In this document: piece by piece, positions 14,801 to 29,800 of the stretch
How positions within the stretch are numbered: the first letter of the stretch is position 1
Layout of the letters: each line of letters opens with the position of its first letter
Origin: Azorinus chamasolen
Taxonomy: Eukaryota; Mollusca; Bivalvia; Cardiida; Solecurtidae
DNA: 64,000 bases
Assembly: GCA_963576725.1 (NCBI GenBank)
Contig: OY755247.1
Span: 13,148,534-13,212,533 of the forward strand
Direction: 5' to 3'
Translations under genes and position numbers: made by a program
The notes under the pieces: generated by a model
The model's input: the letters and a program-made list of their open reading frames with translations, nothing else
Databases searched by the model: none
Told to the model about the DNA's origin: nothing

Positions 14801-17800
14801 TGCTTTATATGCGACATTGAATTGTTTCAATATTTCTTGCATTGCATGTAGTTTAATTTATCATGCAACGTCACGAAATACAGTCACTTCCTACTAGCAT
14901 AATATTTTCCACGTCGACGCTGTATTTTGTGAGGTATAGTGCATGTGTACTGGCCCGACTGGAATGCAAGTTTAGTTCAGCCAATAGGAGGAAAACAGAA
15001 GGACGAAAAAGGCATTATTAAACATAAACATCAAATTAACATATTTTCTCACCTTTGTCTCAACTATTTGTCCATATAAAAGGATTAATTCAAGTTTGTT
15101 TATGTTGTAAAAGTCGATGACGTCACTGCATGCCAACATGACGTCACGTAATACGTACTTGCATGTATTTTCATTCAGAGGACGAAACCGCTTTAGCAAT
15201 CTTTCTTTTTCTTCATTTTCTCCATTTTATCTTGGAGTTGCATGATAAAAGAATTACTATGCTAGTAGTTTGGAAGTTCAGCTGTATTTTGTCTCGTCAG
15301 AAAAGTAGTTAAATGCTCGCCAAGGCTCGCATTTAACAACTTTTCTAACTCACCAAAATACAGCTGAACTTTCAAACTACTAGCATAGTAATTCTTATAT
15401 ATATTGTCAGTACCATGGAAAAGGGGCTCTTGAAGATTTGCTGGCAGTGTAGACCATGATCAGCTACCATAGGGTTAGAATGCAGCATGATTTATCAGCA
15501 TCTGCATTGTTTGCAAATTACAGTAAAACCATTTTACAGTGACCACTCAAAAGAAGTTTGATTTTTGGGTCTTTAAATATGCCATGCAGAAAGTTCTTGT
15601 ATTGGCTTTCTGCAGTCTACATTAAGTGACTGTCTGCTAAAAGTTGACACAGTATTTTGATAGCTTTACTCCATAAATACGTCTTTCTATACCTTTGCAA
15701 ACAAAGTAGACCCAGGTCAGATGACTCCTGCAGGAGCCGCCTTATCAGGGTCTGCTCTGTTTGCTTGCAATATAATATAGATGGGATTCTGCAGTTTCTG
15801 CCATGGCTAAAAATGCCTGCATTCATGTGCTATCATAAACATTAATCTAATTAATATTCATGAGGTTATTATTTCTTACATGAATATTCATGGAGTATAG
15901 GGGTAAGTGGTTGCTTTAGAGGTTTTACTGCACTGTTAAATACTGAAGAGTGAGAAGCAATGCAGACTCTGATCAGACAATGCATTCTCTGATGGTGACT
16001 AGTATTGGCAACACACGATTTCCAAGAGTGCCATTTCCCTACATTTGCCCTTTACTCCATAGATACACCTTTCTACGTCTTTGCAAACAGAATAGACCCA
16101 GATCAGATGGTTCCTGTAGGAACCATCTGATCAGGGTCTGCTCTGTTTGCTTATGATTTAATATAGATATGATTCTACAGTTTCTGAAATCACCAAACCA
16201 TTTTGTGTCCATGTGCGTTTAAAACAATCTAATTAATATTCATGATGCCATTATTTCTTACATGAATATTCATGGGATAAAGGGTTAAGGACTGAGTGCA
16301 AAACTGTATCAACTGCAATGCATGGGACTAACTCGCGATAATCTACGTAAAAGTTTGAATCCAGATAAGATGCCATATAAATAAGTGTCTCGTCAAGATC
16401 CAAACTGTTTGCTCCTCTCATCAGGAGTTTGAAAAGAAACTAATGAAGACATTGCTTTGAGCATATGAGAAGAGGACAATTTTGCAAATACGTATGAATT
16501 TTAAAGAATTATGGTTACAATAGTTTTGTGCCAGGCCTTCAACATGTTATACTCGTATTTGTGTTCATGTTTTTATTCATGCTGTTGATGTATATAAATA
16601 TTTGTATATTTATGGTATACAATTCACATAGAGAATGTTTGCTTTGCGATGAGTATTTATATATATATATACACGTGTATATATACAGTAGTCTCGAAAC
16701 TGTGTAAACATAATTAACATAGAGTCTGTAAACAGCTGATGGTTGTCGTAATCCTTTACTCAATAAATTCGCCTTTATACGCCTTTGCAAACAGGATAGA
16801 CCCAGATCAGACGGCTACTGTAGAAGCCATCTGATCAAGGTCTGCCCTGTTTGCTTTTCAAATGATATAGATATGATTCTACATATTTTGCCATGCCCAA
16901 AACTTACTGTGTTTATGTGTTATTATTAAAATTAATCTAATTAATGTTCATGATGTCATAAATTCTTACATAAATATTCATGGAGTAACTGGTTAACCCT
17001 TTCCCTCATAAACATGTTTTCACGCATTTGCAAACAGAGTAGACCCAGATCGGATGGCTCCTAGAGGAGCCATCTGATCAGGGTCTGCTCTGTTTGCTAA
17101 TATAATTTGATAGATCTGTCTCTTTGCTTTCTAAAATGTCTACAATGTTCCACCTTCCATATTTCTTTGTAACTATTTTGTTAATGAATATTCAGTAGGT
17201 ATTGGAAGCTGGCCTAAATACAGAACAGGGAAAGGGTTAATGTATGGCAAAAGTAATGCAGAGAGAATCTGTGCACTTGCTTTTGACATTGGGTTTGCAT
17301 TTAAATTGCTTTAAATACATGTATTCTGGATATTAAAAGTCTGTGAGAAGTTTCCAGATTTTTATTAAAATTCATGTAATTTCAGCACTATTTTATTATA
17401 ATTAATACAGATATTTGTTGATAATATTGTAGTTGTTGGTTCATGCAAAGAGTTTGTACTAAGTTTTTAGGTAGATACATCACAGAAATGATCAGTATTA
17501 GTAGCAGTTGTGGATGTCACAATTCTGTCTGCATGCAAAATAAAGATGGCCAACTGGTGGCCATCTTGGATTTTGACATTTCCATTTAGAGTGAATTAGT
17601 TATACAATTTTCACATAATTTTTATGAAAATTAATAAAAGTGATTGACATGTTGATAGATAGAAAGTGCAAAAATCATATGTATATTATGTCATAAGCAA
17701 ATAGAGCAGACACTGATCAAACTGCTCCTACAGGAGCCATCTGATCTGGGTCTACTCTGTTTGCAAAGGTATAGAAAAGCGTATTTATGGAGTAAAGGGT

Positions 17801-20800
17801 TAAGCTGTTCATTGTAATGTAAAGTCATTACACACAAGTTTTCCTTATTGCTAGTGTTAAATTAAATGTGCGAAGGACATGGCACAAACTTGTAGGTGAA
17901 CATATTAATAGGTTCTGAACTTGTTATCACATCTTGCAATAGGTCTAGTTACATCTCGCTGGTAGGGAAGCAATATACCATCTTTCCCCAACATGCATCT
18001 TCCCTCCTTGTTGGGACAATATTCAAAACTCTGTTTTATCATGCTTAACCCTTTACTTGATAGACACATATTTATAATGAATTTGCAAAGAGAGTAGACC
18101 CAGATAAGACAGCTCTTTAGGTTCTGTCTTATCAGAGGATCTGTTCCATTTGCTTAAATAATTTTATACATCATACTCTACACTGTCTGCTATGGGAAAC
18201 ATTTCAGTATTTCATGTACGATGACAAAAAAAATAGCTAATTAATATTCATATAATCATTACATGGACATTCATCAGGTAAAGGGTTAGCCCATTCCCTT
18301 ATATTGACACCTTTTGAAGTCTCTGTAAAAAGTCACTTTTTGAAACCATTGTGATAAATAGAGCATTTGCTCCATAGGAGCAAATGCTCTATTTATCACA
18401 ATGGTTTCAAAAGTAAACAATATTCTAAAATTGTCCTTTTCTCTAGTAGATTTATTCAGAGGTTAGGTCTTAAAATAGCCTATAAGGGAATGGGTTAAAT
18501 CAGAACTGCATACAGTATCTTTCATCATAACAAAGACTTCCTTCATGGTGGTTCGTAATCCTTTGAATGCTGGAATCGAGTATACTGACATTTTTTTGCA
18601 AACAGCGCAGATCCAGATCAGAGGTCTCCTAGACGAGCCCTCTGATAAGGACATGCGTTATTTGTTGTTAAAGCTTTTCTTACTGAATGGACATTATAGT
18701 TAAATCTTTCGCTGCCAAATTTTGTTGTTTACAAACTTTATCGTCTGCTACAGTTTTACATTTTTATTTTTCTTCATTTATGTTTCAAGAAACAGTCACA
18801 GTACCAAACAGCTTTGATCCTGATGAGATGCGGAGTTACTTGGTGTCTCATCTGGATCCAAACTGTTTACATAGGTAATCACAGAAGCGAAATTGGCAGC
18901 AAAGGAGTTCAACACTGATGGGTCATATTCCACTTTGAATGTTCAGCAATGAAAGAGTTAGAATAGCTTACATCATATTCTCCAGATATCAGCTAAAGGT
19001 TACCCCAGATATCCTTTATTGTACGAGAATACAAAGATATTCCTATTAATTGTCAAATAGTTATAAATATTCCCGTGTATCTTTTCGTCATTTAGATACA
19101 TTGTATATACATGTATATAGATTGATTTAGAAACATAACATATAGATGTATTACTAATTAGTAAAATACACTTAGTATTCAGACAAACCTAAGCAAATAG
19201 TGCAGTCCGAGATGAAGGAGAAGTTTGATGAAGGTCTACACTACTTGCTACTATGTCAGTTCCATATTCGATTATTTGGTGGCAGTAGTGCCAGATTAAA
19301 TAATTCACACAATATTTCAGTCAGAAATTCTTTTGTTAATAATGCTTTAAAATATTTCAGCTCATTAATATTCATGATGACATTATATCTTTCATGAATA
19401 TGGAGCAGGGAACAATAATTGCAAGCAACAACAATAATTGCATTCATTAGTCATTTTTGACATCTGTTATAATTATACCAAAAGACTATGTAAAAGGAAA
19501 TGCACAGTTATGGGTGATTTTTTACAAAAATGTAAAACTAAGCAAAAAGTATGGGTCTTTTATTTTATTTTTTTTAAAAATATGTCGGAGTTTTATGTAA
19601 TTTTGATCCTAATGAGATGCTGAGTTCCTCATAGACTAATCAAGATCCACACTGTTTGCAAAGGTCATCATAAAGTTATCCAGTGTTGGATGAGATTAAA
19701 TTAACCCTTTCCCTGTTGAATATTTATGTAAGAAATAATGATGTCATGAACATGTATTGATTAGAGCAGATCCTGGTCAGATGGCTCCTATAGGAGCTGT
19801 CTGAATCGGGTCTACTCTGCTTGCAACAGCATGAAGATATTTTTATAATAGGGAAAATGTTAAACAAAATTCCTTGTATTAATTAGATATCATAATTGAT
19901 GAAAGAGTAATATGTTTTCTTAAGTTTGTAAGTTTTGTTTATTAATGTTGTGAAAAATTAGACTAATGTGAGAGTTTTGTGTCTAATTTTTTGTTTTGTA
20001 TTTAAGATTAAATGTCAAAGGCTAAACTATAATTCCTGTTTAAGTATTCAACTCTAGAGTACCTCCTTGATGTACATAAAACTGTTTGTTTTTTCATGTA
20101 TTTTCATTTCATTGTTTTCTTTTTCAAAGCTGAACAGCTGGAGAAGATTGAAGAAGATGAGAAGAGAGAAATGGTTCCAACAGACCTTGAGTTAAGGGCA
20201 GACAGGATCAAGCAGCACCAATTCCCTACCTATGTACCCCCAAATGTCAAGGATGACATGGCTCCTGATGCCTTGGGAAGTGTGCCTTTTAAACCTACAG
20301 ATGTGGTAGTGAAGAGAAAGGTTCCTTACTTCCCATTAAAGGTACAACAGCTATCATGGCCTGACAAACTGACCTATATGTTCATTTGCAATATTTTAAC
20401 ATTAACCCTTTCCTCCATGAATATTCATGTAAGAAATAATAAAATCATGATTATTAATTAGATTAATTTTATAATGGCACATGAACAAAGGAAATTTTGG
20501 ACATACCAGAAATTGTAGAATCATTGTCTGATTTGGGTTTACTCTGTTTGTAGAGGCATAGAAGAGTGTATTTATAGAGTAAAAGGTTAACCCTTGCCCT
20601 CATATAAACATGTTTTCACGCATCTGCAAACAGAGTAGACCCAGATCAGACGGCTCCTAGAGGAGCCGTCTGATCAGGGTCTGCTCTGTTTGCTAATAGA
20701 ATTGGATAGATCTGTTTCTTTGCTTTCTTTACATCCATACCGTCCATATTTCTTTACAACTATTTTGTTAATGAATATTCGGTAGGTATTGAAATTTGGC

Positions 20801-23800
20801 CTAAATACAGAACAGGGAATGGGTTAACTCTATCAGTGCTAAATTTTCAAAGTGGAGTTGTCCATTTTTGTTTAATTATAGAATCTATTCAGTATGAAGG
20901 TATGTTTTGTAAGAGGACTTTTTGAATGACAAACAGTGCAGGCTCTTATCAGAGGGCTCCTCTCTGGTCTGTTATCTCATGTCCTGTATTCACGGAGATG
21001 TTTGGTATCAAATCGAATCATTTACAAACAATGTAGACCAAACTTTGAGCTGATTACAGGCTACATGATTTGTTGTTTCAAATTCTTTTTGGCAAGGTTT
21101 GCAAATTCGCAACCGATGAGAAATTTGTACTATGATAGAAAATTACGTTTGCACAGAATTAAGCATATTTACCCTTTACTCCATGGATATGAAAATAATC
21201 ATGATAATGATCTTTTCAGGTTCCTCAGCAGTACAAGCTCAACAGCTACAAATCAAGCAGTGTACAGGAGGCGTGTAGTGGCTATGTTCCCATGAAAATG
21301 TCCAAGCCGCTGAGAACTGGGGCGGAGGTGGGTATTTTTAACATTTTCCCTAATGAATATTTATACAAGAATTCATAAATATTCATTACTTGAATTGTAT
21401 ATTGGTTATATATAAACCTGTTTTCACGAATCTTCAAACAGAATAGACCCAGATCATTTTTATAATGACAGATATGAAAACAGGAAGTTTTGGCCATGGC
21501 AGAAACTGTAGAGAGAATTACATCTATCTTATTTCATAAGCAAATAAGAGCAGACCCTGATCAGATGACTCCTGTAGGAGCCATCTGATCTTGATCTTCT
21601 CTGTTTGCAAAGACACAGAAAAGTGTGTTTATGGAGTTAAAATGGGTTAAAATGGAAATAACAAAATTATAAAATAAACATAAACCATTTGTTTAGTTTC
21701 AAAGTTGTCAGAACTCAAGAATGCAAAAAATTGAAAATGTTGGCCTTGACTGGGTTTCAACATAAGAAGTCTAATGTAGAGATATTTTCTTAACCCTTTC
21801 CCTCATATAAACATGTTTTCACGCATTTGCAAATAGAGTAGACCCAGATCAGACGGCTCCTAGAGGAGCCGTCTGATCAGGGTCTGCTCTATTTACTAAT
21901 AAAATTTCATAGATCTGTTTCTTTACTTTCTAAAATGTCTACAATTTTCCACCTTCCATATTTCTTTATAACTATTTTGTTAATGAATATTCAGTAGGTA
22001 TTAAAATTTGGCCTAAATAGAGAACAAGGAAAGGGTTAAACCAATACTCTGTTTAATATCACAGGATGAAGTGATAAGTTTGCCGCCGCCAGTCCTTATG
22101 AAGGAGAAAACAGCTGCTAACATGACAAGGACAAGTCTGGCCATGGAGCTGGTCAAGGATGGAGACCTCCTCATGACAGATAGACAAGAAACCCAGAAAT
22201 CTATTGCCCCGATACAGGTCCATGCCCTGACACCACCCCAGGGCCTCTTCCAACCTATGGAGTATCCATCTTTACATATCTTTGTAAGCCATTGCTTTTA
22301 TTCACAAGATTCTGTTTCATGCATTATTTCTGTGATTGACTTTGAATGCATATACTGCAGAGCTACAGATAAAAGTGCATACCGTACCCACATACTAAAA
22401 TCGTCATTTGTCCGCTAAACCCTACACTGTGATCACACTTTAGAATCGTCTCTTTGAGATGATTCTAAAGAGTGGTCACAGTTTAGGGTTTGTTGGAGAG
22501 ATAAAGTTTAGGAGCTATTCTTGAAAATATCCTTATCTGGACCTCTGATATAGTAACTTGAACCTGCATATCGAGGGCTGGGTGCATAATAGTGAATAGT
22601 GAATAGTTTTGCACCAAGCCCTCGATATGGAGATTCTTTTAAGCTTTTGTAAGTGACATGTACACTTTTGCAATGTGACTTAACCCTTTATGCGATGAAT
22701 ATTTATACCATAAACTTGACTTCATGAATATTCATTTTAACCTAGATATTTCAATATTAGTCCATGATGGTTTGGTTATGGCAGAAACTGTAGTATCAGA
22801 TCTATATTGTCCCATTAACAAACATAATAGACCCTGATCAGATGGCTCTAATGTATTTGACAGTGTAGAGTGTAGACCATGCTATTTGATAACAACTCAT
22901 GGCCCGATCTGATCAAATTGTGTGTGTTTTATCAAATTTGACAGAGTAAACCATGGTTTGATACAGCTCATGCCTTGATCTGATAAAATCATGGCTAACA
23001 CTTCATTCATTTATTGTCACAGAATCCGGCCCCTGGCATACAAGTGTTCCAGTCCCCTGTGCCGTATGCAGAAACAGACGCCGACTTCCATCTGTGCCCA
23101 TTGCCCCGCTATTTCAGGAAGGACCACGCCAACAATGTGCATGCCTCCACTCAGAGGAAATACATGGACAGAGAGGTAAAATCAATCTTATGGTCTTATA
23201 AATATTAGTCTTGGAGACAGGTGGCAGCTTAATGTAGGGTGAAAGTCATGCAAAAATCTCCTCTAGGAGCTTAATGTATGACTTTCACCCTGCATTAAGC
23301 AGCCACTAACTCATTCTGTCCTAGGCTATTTTTAGACCCATCCTTTCTTGACTCTATCACAATGTATTCAAAGCTACACAATTTTAAAATGTTCTTTTTC
23401 TCTAGTAAATGCTCCTGTTCAGTAGATTTATTCAAAGAGGTTGGTTCTAAAAAAAGCCTATGAGGTAATATGTCTAAAAATAGCTTATGAGGGAATGGGT
23501 CTAAATTTGGCTATGAGGCGATGGGTTAAATATTGTAGTTATAGCTGTTTTGCACTGAGGCTTTGCTCTGTAATTACTCTATACTGACTGTAGCACTTTA
23601 TGCTAAAGTTTGAGATTCCTATAAAGGTTGAACCTTTATAGGATAAAAGATAAAAATGTACTTTGTGTGCTTCAGTTTCAAACTCTTTACTCCATAAATA
23701 TGCATTTTTACCCCTTTGTATATAGAGTAGACCTAGATCAGATGGCTCCTATAGGAGCCGTTTGATCAGGGTCTGTTCTGTTTGCTTATGGAATAATATT

Positions 23801-26800
23801 GGTGCAATTCTAGTTTCTGATTTAGCAAAAATTTCATGTGTTAATATGCTGTTTCAGAAATTAATTAATCCATATTGACGCCTTTTGACGCTTCTGTAAA
23901 TGTCACTTTGTGAAACCATTGTGATAAATAGAGCATTTGCTCCTATAGGAGCAAGTGCTGTATTTATCACAATTGGTTTCAAACTACAAAATTCAAAAAT
24001 ATTCCTTTTCTCTAGTTAATGCTCCTTTTCGGTAGATTTATTCAAAGTGGTTGGATCTAAAAAGTAAAAATAGTCTAAGCGGGAATGGGTTAATAGAGGG
24101 TGAATACACGTTTGTTCGGGCAATAACATCTGTAGTGTACCGAGGAACTGCTGCAACAACATTCCCGAGGGACACTGCAGATATTATTGCCCGAAAACAA
24201 ACGTGTATTAATGCTATTCTTGCATAAAAACCCATTTTCTGCTTTCCTGCATCAATTTAATTCTTCCAAATACAAGCAAAACTATACACTTCTTTGACAT
24301 ATTGTTCGATTTATGCAGTTTCCGGGCCACTGTTTTCTTTCTGACGTCATTTCATGATTGTATCAAATACCGTTTACACGGAATTTCATTCAATATGTCC
24401 ATCACTTAAAACAGTTTGTTGTCGGTGCCCCTGAAATACTCGCACCATTCACCTAGCTTAGGCCAAAACGCTATAGCATTTGCGTCCATTGTTTACCTTA
24501 GGCCTCGAATAGGTTTAATTAAAACCGGTCAACAACAGTGCGTGAGCACGAGAATCGCCTTGTTAATACATGGTCTAGCAGGACTACAACAGCACATTTT
24601 GTGCAAGAATATTCATGATGTTATCATTTTGGACATAGATATTCATAGAGTATTGGCTACAGCTTGATTTAATTCTTAAAACCTCCTGTCAAAATTTGAC
24701 TATTTAAATCGGAGCTATCTTACATTGTTTTTGCAGGATGTTATCCGAGGTATAATGACATGGAAAAAGTTCCCCTCACAGGGCCTCACATCACTAAGCA
24801 ACACCCCTACACTAACCAATGTCTGGGTGCCGAGATGGTGAGTTCACCTTAGTTTATATCCAAAATTAATTAAATTTAGTAACTCCAGATCTGTACCAGA
24901 TTCTGTTTGACACTAATCATCAAAAGAAAAAAATATTTTCAAACGTTGTCACAACAGGGATTCAATATTAACCTAACCACACCAAATGTAAGGCATTCTG
25001 TAATACAGACCTTTTCTATAAACTTTTCAGATTTCAGTCAAAACGCCATAAATAATACAGAAAGTCATATTTATACCCCCACAAACAGAGTTTGAGGGGG
25101 GTATACTGGAATCAGCCTGTCTGTTGGTCGGTCGTTGGACGTCGGTCTGTCCGCAAAATCTTGTACTTTCAACTCCTCCTTCAGTTTCAACCTGATTAAT
25201 TTGATGCTTGGCATAAATGTTACTCAGGTGTAGTAGATGTGCAAGACACAAATTTCAGGTCTCTGTGACCTTGACCTTGACCTTTGGCCTTGAAATTAGT
25301 CTTGAAATTGGCAGGCAAAAGCTTGTACTTTGAACTCCTCCTTCACATTCAACCTGATTCACTTGATACTTGGCATAAATGTTACTCAGGAGTAGTAGAT
25401 GTGTAAGACACAATTTTCAGGTCTCTGTCACCTTGACCTTGACCTTTGCCCTTGAAATTGGTCTTGAAATTGGCAGGCAAAATCTTGTACTTTGAACTCC
25501 TCCTTCACTTTCAACCTGATTCACTTGAAACTTGGCATAAATGTTACTCAGGAGTAGTAGATGTGCAAGACATATTATAAGCATATTTATAAGCATTACT
25601 AGTCTAAATGGTTAAATAGCCTTTCCAACAGCTCAGGTTTTAGGCATCATCATCATCATTTCAAATAACAACAACAATAATATCTTCATCATCATAGGTC
25701 TTTGCTTCATCATTTAAGATTTGATTGAGAAAGGTATACGGCAAATAAAATCTAATAATAGTATCAAAAAACATTAAATATATGTATGAAAAATTCTCAT
25801 AATTATAAATAAATAATTCTCATAAATAATAATTATTAAAATACCAACAAATCAGTGCCACAATTTATACCAGTTCCGAACCAAATATCATTCTTATCAC
25901 CTTATAAATGGTTATAATTGGTGAGCATTATTACCAATTTGACGAAACCACTACCACTACTATCAATTTGCTATCAATTTTAATACCACATTTGATCATA
26001 AGATCCAGTTTGACTAACCAGTAGTTTGACGAAACCACCATATTTACTGGCAATAATCATAGGAAATAAAAAAGAAAGGTTGTTTAATATATTAAAGTAG
26101 TGGCATTTATAGTATTTACTATACTAGCACCCAGGCTCGATGTTGTTGGCTTTCTGTGATATAAATCGACTTACTGAAGGTGATTGCTATGGCTCTATCA
26201 CCTGGGACTTTGGATCGTGGAAGAAGGTTGAGGTTGCTAACTTTATATTGTTGTAGAAATAGATTTGATTAATGATGTCACTAATGATAATGCACACAAG
26301 TCAATTAATGTGTTGATCTTTGCTAGATATATACCGTTCTTTAAGTAATTAAAGACACTGCAAAAAACAAAAAACTATATTCTATATGCTTTAAAGTGTA
26401 TTCAATTTACAAGACTACTGTAAATAATAAATGGAATTAATTTCATTACAGGGATGATCCATTTGGAAGCGAGCTGCTCCCAGCTGAGGGGCCAGCCTTG
26501 TTGGACGGTCTACCAGCTGATGATATGGAAAACGTTGACGAGTAAGAGTTTTTCGACTTTTCAGTATCGAGTAGTAACCCTCAACCTGCTGCATAATTAA
26601 AACAAGCTCCTCCCTTTCTGAATATTAATTAAAATATTGTATCAAAATTTATTGTTGAATTGTTTTATGAATATGCAAGGGTTAATTAACTTAATTTTTA
26701 TAATGTAAAGTACATGTACCTAGTTATAGTCTACTTTCAGTCCGAATGACCGCTCAGCCCACTGTACATTTACTCACCTGGTCATTGAGCCATTCGCCTA

Positions 26801-29800
26801 CAGTAATGAGCACTGCTAACATATTGCACAATTATGCAGCCGCAGTATCGGCTAGTGACCTTCACAGGTACCCATTTTAACCCCTGGGTGGAGAGGAGGC
26901 AACCTCAAGTAGGTGGGAAACACTGAAATTTCCAGGAGAGACCAGGATTTGAACTCCGGACCTCCGGATTGGTAGTCTAGCCCGTTACCACTAGACCACC
27001 ACACCACCAATAATTGAAAATTTGCAGATCTTTATAATTCCATAAGCAAACAAAGCTGACCCTGATTTAATGAATTCATCTGATCTGGGTCTGCTCCGAT
27101 TTGCAAAGGTGAAAAAGCTGAAAAGGCATACATGTGAGGAATTGAGTTAAAAAAAACTTCAAGTTGGTTTGATGCTTAATGCAAGACTTTAATAATTTGA
27201 TGCAGAAATCTCTCGGCTTTATCCTGCTAAAGTAGACATTACAGTAGAAGCAGCCATTCATTCATTGTTTTTATTGAACATAAGTGTCTTAAAAAGCAGG
27301 TGATTGCTTAATGCAGGACAAAAGTAATACAGAAAGCTCCTGTAGAAGCTTATTACTTATTATTATTATTTATTACTTTTGACCTGCATTAAGCTACCAC
27401 CTGCCTTACAGACCATTTTTGATGGACACTTAAGAAAGGTTCTTCAGCATAATTAACACTTGCAAACCGCTTGGATCAAGATGAGATGCCAAGTTTCTCT
27501 CGGCAATTTCTCGAAAGTTTGAATGAATCGGAGTCAAGTAAAGATTTATCTCGTTTTCTAGGGAGGACGAGGATCTGGAAGAGGAGGAAGAGGAAGTCAA
27601 GGCTGAGGCATCAGTGGCTCTAACTCCAGACATGGTTAATGCTCAGTTTACACTGATAGACCCTGTCACACCTGCTGAGGAGAAACAGCCAGTGTAAGTG
27701 TCTCTGAGCCTGAATTAGTCGGTACATTCTGGAGATTGAGACAATAATTCTCAAATATGATTGTTTGGTTTTCAGCTTGTCATTCCAGTAGAAGCTGCGT
27801 ACTAAGAACCTGTCTGAAAATGAGCTTCGATAGTGTAATCCTCGAATGCCTAGATATGCCTTTTAACCCATTACTCAATGAATATTCATGAAAGAAATGA
27901 TGGCATCATGAATATTAATTAGATTATTTAAATAGCATATTAATACATGAAATTTTTGCCAAAGCATAAACTGTAGAATCAGATTCTATATTTATTATTC
28001 TACACATGTACAAGCAATTCTACAAGCAAACATAGCAGACTGATCAGAAGGTTTCTATAGGGGCTGATCTGGGTCTACTCTGTTCGCAAAGGCATAGAAA
28101 GATGTAAATAGGGTTCAGGGGACAAAAATTCACTCGTCCTGCATGTAATTTTCTCTTCTTTGTCTATATTGCAGGACTAGTGAAATTTTTGAATTTTTTT
28201 GTGCCCTGGGGTAGACCCAGATCAGACGGCTCCTTTAGGAGTAAAGTTAATTGATGGAGCTAAAAACTTTTGAGTATGTAAATATTCTCTTTATAAGCAT
28301 GCTGTCTCATCAGTTTTATTTCTGCTTCTACTCTGCAGAGATGTACAGTTAGTTAATGAAGCTGAATATTTTGAGTATGTAGAAATTTCTCATTATGATA
28401 TAAGCACCCTGTCTCATCAATTTTATTCTTACTTCTACTCTACAGAGATGCTTTCCCACATGGCAACAGGATGCCAGCCACCAACATTCCAGTATCCTTG
28501 TATGGACCAGTACCCAGGTAACAAACCAACACTCTTGTCTTGTTATATACAGTAAAACTTCTCTATAACAGTCACTCAAAGCATGTCTAATTTTGGACAG
28601 GTGGTAACTTGTTACCCATTTCCCCATATGGACATCTTTTGACACCTCTGTTAAAGTCTATTTATCACAATTGTTTCAAAACTACACAATTCCTTTACTC
28701 CATGAATATTCATGTAAGAAATTATGACATCATGAATATTAGTTAGATTAATTGTTATAATAGCACATTGATACATGAAATTTTGGCCGTGGCAGAAACT
28801 GTAAAATCGCATCTATATTATAGCATAAGCAAACAGAGCAGACCCTGATGTTGGAGCCATCTGATCTGGGTCTACTCTGTTTGCAAAGGCGTAAAAAGGC
28901 TTATTTATGGAGTAAAGAGACTTTTCCTTTTTGCAAGTAAATGCCCCTATTCATTCTGAGCATTTATTAATAGATTGAATGATAAGGAACTAAACAAGTT
29001 AGTAAAGGAAATTCATAAAATAATTGCTTCTGCAGTGAACCCTCGTTACAACGGAGTTGTTTGCTTCCAGACAGTTTGCTGGTATATCGAGGTTGCTGTT
29101 AAAACGAGTTTAAATATGAAAGGAACCATATGGCCAGTTATAAACTAGTACCAACAGGTGAACGCTTAATGCAGAACACTGTGGGAGCTTTTTCCACTTC
29201 TTGTGTTCTGCATTAAGCGACCTTATTGGCATTGCACCTATTTATTCAGTGGTTGTTTCAAAGACTTAACGGTAATTTTGTTTCAATGCATACTGCCGGT
29301 ATAACAAGGGTGCCATTATAACGAATGTCGGTATAATGAGGGTTCACTGTATATCAAAACTTTTAATTTGAAATGTCAGCAGTTTTCATGTCGATTGTAG
29401 ATATCAGCAACAGCAAAAACCCGGACTATAGGGTTTTCAAAATTTCTAGAGCCCTTAGCATTAACCCGTAACTCCATGAATATTCATGAAAGCAATAATG
29501 ACATCATGAATATGAAGTAGCTGAAATTTTATAGTTATCAATGAACACAGAAATGCTTGGCAATGACAAAAACTGTACAATCAGACCTATAGATATTATA
29601 TAATAAGCAAAGGAGCAGACACTGATCAGACAGCTCCTATAGAAGCCATCTGATCTGGGTCTACTGTTTGCTAAGGCATAAAAAGGTGTATCTATGGAGG
29701 AAAGTGTTAAACAATGATGGATCATACAAAGGTTTAATCCTTTCCTTCATATAAACATCTGTTCATGCATTTGCAAACAAAGTAGATCCATATAAGACGG

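Noticed and set aside
16539..16790. An 83-codon - strand frame with TYIYIYK-like repeats
   Set aside because: AT microsatellite translation, with no homology pattern or splice context.
26930..27008. A genuine tRNA gene on the - strand
   Set aside because: A and B boxes are present, but the arms do not form a clean cloverleaf and a long body follows, which fits a SINE.
28339..28445. An extra 5' extension of the CFAP221 exon using the upstream acceptor
   Set aside because: It adds 107 nt and puts the conserved downstream peptide out of frame.
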